A DNA stretch of 64,000 nucleotides from Eopsaltria australis (lineage: Eukaryota; Chordata; Aves; Passeriformes; Petroicidae): assembly GCA_034509425.1 (NCBI GenBank), contig JAVTVJ010000012.1, positions 8,281,001 to 8,345,000 of the forward strand. The letters run 5' to 3'. Positions 61,181 to 64,000 of the stretch are shown here, piece after piece. The notes under the pieces are model-generated. The model had not been told where the DNA came from, did not search any database, and saw nothing but the letters and a program-made list of their open reading frames with translations. The position numbers and the translations under genes were made by a program. Position 1 is the first letter of the stretch, and the number at the start of each line of letters is the position of its first letter.

Positions 61181-64000
61181 AGAAAGGTGACACACATCCT
61201 TTTATCTCCACAGAAGAGAAAATCATAATCCAGGTGCTCTTCTTGGTAACTTCAAGAATTGTTCATAAGATTAAATAAGCCAGGAGTGGAAAGGGATTAT
61301 CAAGAGAAAGAAATATAAAGTTTCCTGATTTATTTTTTTTTAGCTTTCCTCAGTGAACAGCACAAATCTTCCCTTTACAAAGAACTTCTTGAGAAGTTAA
61401 AGACTAGATGTTCTGAAAAAAGCTCACAGACAAATACCACTTTTTGGGTGGAAAATTTTACCAAGGAATAAATACACAGTTGTATCAAAAATAGTTTTTC
61501 TAAAACTAAAACCATTCAGATTTTTATGTCTAATCCCTTGGTTAGTCCAGGGCTGGGACAAGTACTGGTTGACCCTGTCATGCTCCAACTCTGTTCACCC
61601 TCCCAGCAGTGCAAGGCTCCAATATCTCACTTTTCAGGCTGTGAGTTGTCAGACCCTCAGCTTATGGTAGTTTTACTTATGGAAATAGTGTCACTATATC
61701 ACATTAAATGTTGAAAGGAGGAGATGTCAAGAAATTATCATATTGCTGTAGTATCCCAGGTCTTGAAGGAAAGAAAAGGTTTTTCTAGTATATTTATATA
61801 TGTATTTAAAATGGCTGTTTGAAATTGCCTGGGGAAGCCTTAGGGAGATGTTTAATTCACTGGATGCAGGTGATGGTAGGAAAATAAACATTAATTGCAC
61901 AGCCTTGTGAATTAAATGCATTTTAGACTCATGGGAAGCAGAGCTGGGAACAAATTCAAAAAGTTAGTTATTCCAACTTTCTCTGCTGAGTGGGATCAAC
62001 TTCATGTGTTGTGTGGAGTCTAATCTGCATCTCCCCATGTAGGTGAGGGGTTTGAAGTGGTCAGAAGTGTGTGACCTATGCACGTGGTCATCTGTCCTTG
62101 CTTTCAGACAGCAGAGCTCATGCCTTGCTGTGATTCAGGCAGGAATCCAGTGATTCACTTTGATGCTGAAAAAGCTTCCTCAGCCCAGCGCTGGGAGCAT
62201 TTTGCAACACCATTTCTTGCAGGTCTGTTACAGGACTATGAGAAACGTTCAGAAATGTATGAGCTGATAAGGTCTTCAAAACCTGCTTTGTAGTAAAAAT
62301 TGAAAGCAAGGTCACCTATTTATTTTGTTAGACAGAAACTGGGCATGGTTGCAGATGAAAGAGGAATAACTCCAGCAGCTCACTGCTGCTCAGAAGGATA
62401 GCCTGGGTGCCTGCCTTCTCCTCTGGGGGCCACCAGCACACCCAGAATCCATTATGGGGAGAAGATTTTGGATATCAGATAGGTCTTGATTTTATCAGTA
62501 CAAAGGGAATACAAATCAGTGTCTGCAAAGGGAAACTTTAGAAGGCAGTGATTTTTTTTCACATAAAAGGCCAGCTACCTCTGACTGCTGGAACAACTCC
62601 TCCAAAGCTGTAGTGGATTACCCAAACTGGAGATCTCTGTTAACATTTTCCAGCTCAGCCAAAGAGTTTTTGTTTGGTTCAGGAACTGCTTCTTGGTCTT
62701 TGTTGTTTTATGGCCTTTGTTATATCAAAACTCAGACTAGATAATCATAACAGCCCCTTTCAGCCACCAGAACTTTGGATCTATTATACAATTTTAGGAA
62801 ATCCCAGCCCTGGCTCCCATGAGTTACTTGTGGTCCTGGTGAAAGTAGGTGGAGAATATTGCCTGTGGAGAAATGTGCACTCCCTGTTCAATAGGTACTG
62901 TGCACAAACAGGAAGATAAGTGAGCAATTGTGTGACTATGTGAATGAAACAAGATGATGCACTACAGAGAGAACGATAAAATGGATCTCTGTGTAAAACC
63001 AGCCATCTAATGGAAAAAGCAAGAACAGATGGTGAAATAACTCCTAAACAAGCTGTTGCTTTAGACTCTGGCCATCCACAAACAAGTTGCAAGAATTTCT
63101 GATCCATGGTCCAGTGATTAAAGAGATGAAATTCAAAGGAAAAAGTGGGGGAACAAAAGAGGGGGAAAAAGAATGCATAAAACCCCAGCCCAGTTTAAGT
63201 TTCATAGTGAAATATCAAAGCAGTATTGAAACTTAGGAATACCAAATACCAATACTTTATTTTTATGTTTTGCATTTAGTGAATCAGTTTCAATTGTATG
63301 AAGCTCTCTGCCCTTAAGCCCTATGATATAAATTTTATTGGATTTAAAGGAAACAGATTGGGAATCTGGGACAGAAATATATATATATTTTACCAGTGCA
63401 GATTTTATGGTTTTGCCAGAGGAAGCTTCAAAACCATTTGATGGGCTGCTTATTTAGTACTACTAACATATTCAGGAATTGGGGATGGGAAGAAAGAGAG
63501 AGGTAGGGGAAGGCAGAGAGATCTGTGCAAAGAACAAGTAATGTTCTTCCCCTGGAACCAATAAAGTGATCAGAGGCTGCAAGTGTGCCTGGGGACATGT
63601 GAGTGAGAGGCTGAGGGAGGTGGAGGTGCTGGAGAGAGGGAGTTCTAGCTGCCTGCAAGGCCAAGTAATGTTCCCATCTATTTTTTCTGTGTCAGTCTGA
63701 GTGTTAATGCTCTAACCTCATCATTGGACAGTCAGCTGAGGTGATGATGGCCATTAACACCCAGTTGCCAAAGCCTGCTGGCAGAAGGGCAGCCAGATGT
63801 CCCTTTGGGGGTGCTGCCCAGGAGGTTTTATCCTTCACACTCAGGGGTGACTGTCTAGCACCTTCCCTGCAACCAGCACCTTCCAAGACCCTGGGGACAC
63901 AGTGGCACTTAAAGTTACATTTGCCAAGGTTTGAGTTGTTTATTCCTGCCTCACAGCTGCTTATCAAGAGGGAGGAGAAGCAGTACAACACTGCATCTCT
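61181..64000. other. Intergenic DNA to window end
   Basis: No gene, RNA gene or known transposable element is recognised. A short (AT)n run lies at 63376-63389. Confidence 0.5.
63376..63389. repeat. (AT)n microsatellite
   Basis: Short uninterrupted AT dinucleotide run followed by T-rich sequence. Confidence 0.8.

Overview
This is vertebrate genomic DNA, almost certainly from a bird. Exons are short and separated by introns with GT/GC-AG boundaries, and the only abundant interspersed repeats are CR1 LINE fragments, most of them 5'-truncated and ending in the typical avian CR1 3' tail. The species cannot be named from the sequence.

The left half (1 to about 31,335) is the 3' two thirds of DICER1 on the + strand. 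Nineteen coding exons, matching human exons 9 to 27, join in a single consistent frame of 4,389 coding bases. They encode 1,462 residues plus the stop, from the C-terminal helicase lobe through DUF283, platform/PAZ, RNase IIIa, RNase IIIb and the dsRNA-binding domain. All eight RNase III metal-binding acidic residues are present. The 5' exons lie outside the window. A 3' UTR of about 4.65 kb follows and ends at a strong AATAAA signal at 31,307. It carries five miR-103/107 seed sites and two let-7 sites, and four further let-7 seed sites lie in coding exons, so the gene carries feedback from its own miRNA products.

The DICER1 introns hold a degenerate CR1 reverse transcriptase fragment (5,510-6,190), an antisense endogenous retrovirus protease/RT remnant (9,800-10,490), and three exon-like blocks that would break the reading frame if spliced in (5,101-5,271; 10,554-10,605; 11,016-11,175). 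One intron has a GC-AG donor (14,464).

The right half (31,336-64,000) has no recognisable protein-coding or RNA gene. In human the gene beyond the DICER1 3' end is GSC, so this is probably part of the DICER1-GSC intergenic region. It holds six CR1 pieces (about 32,365, 35,330, 36,468, 42,810, 49,005 and 57,040), two fragments of an older amniote LINE-type repeat, microsatellites, and several repeat-free, homeodomain-site-rich blocks. The main block is 40,060-42,130; others lie near 48,030, 54,880, 59,370 and 60,880. They look like conserved noncoding elements, but conservation could not be tested here.

I found no evidence of a novel multi-gene system. The most informative observations are the dense miRNA feedback sites, the candidate frame-breaking exons of DICER1, and the putative long-range enhancer cluster.
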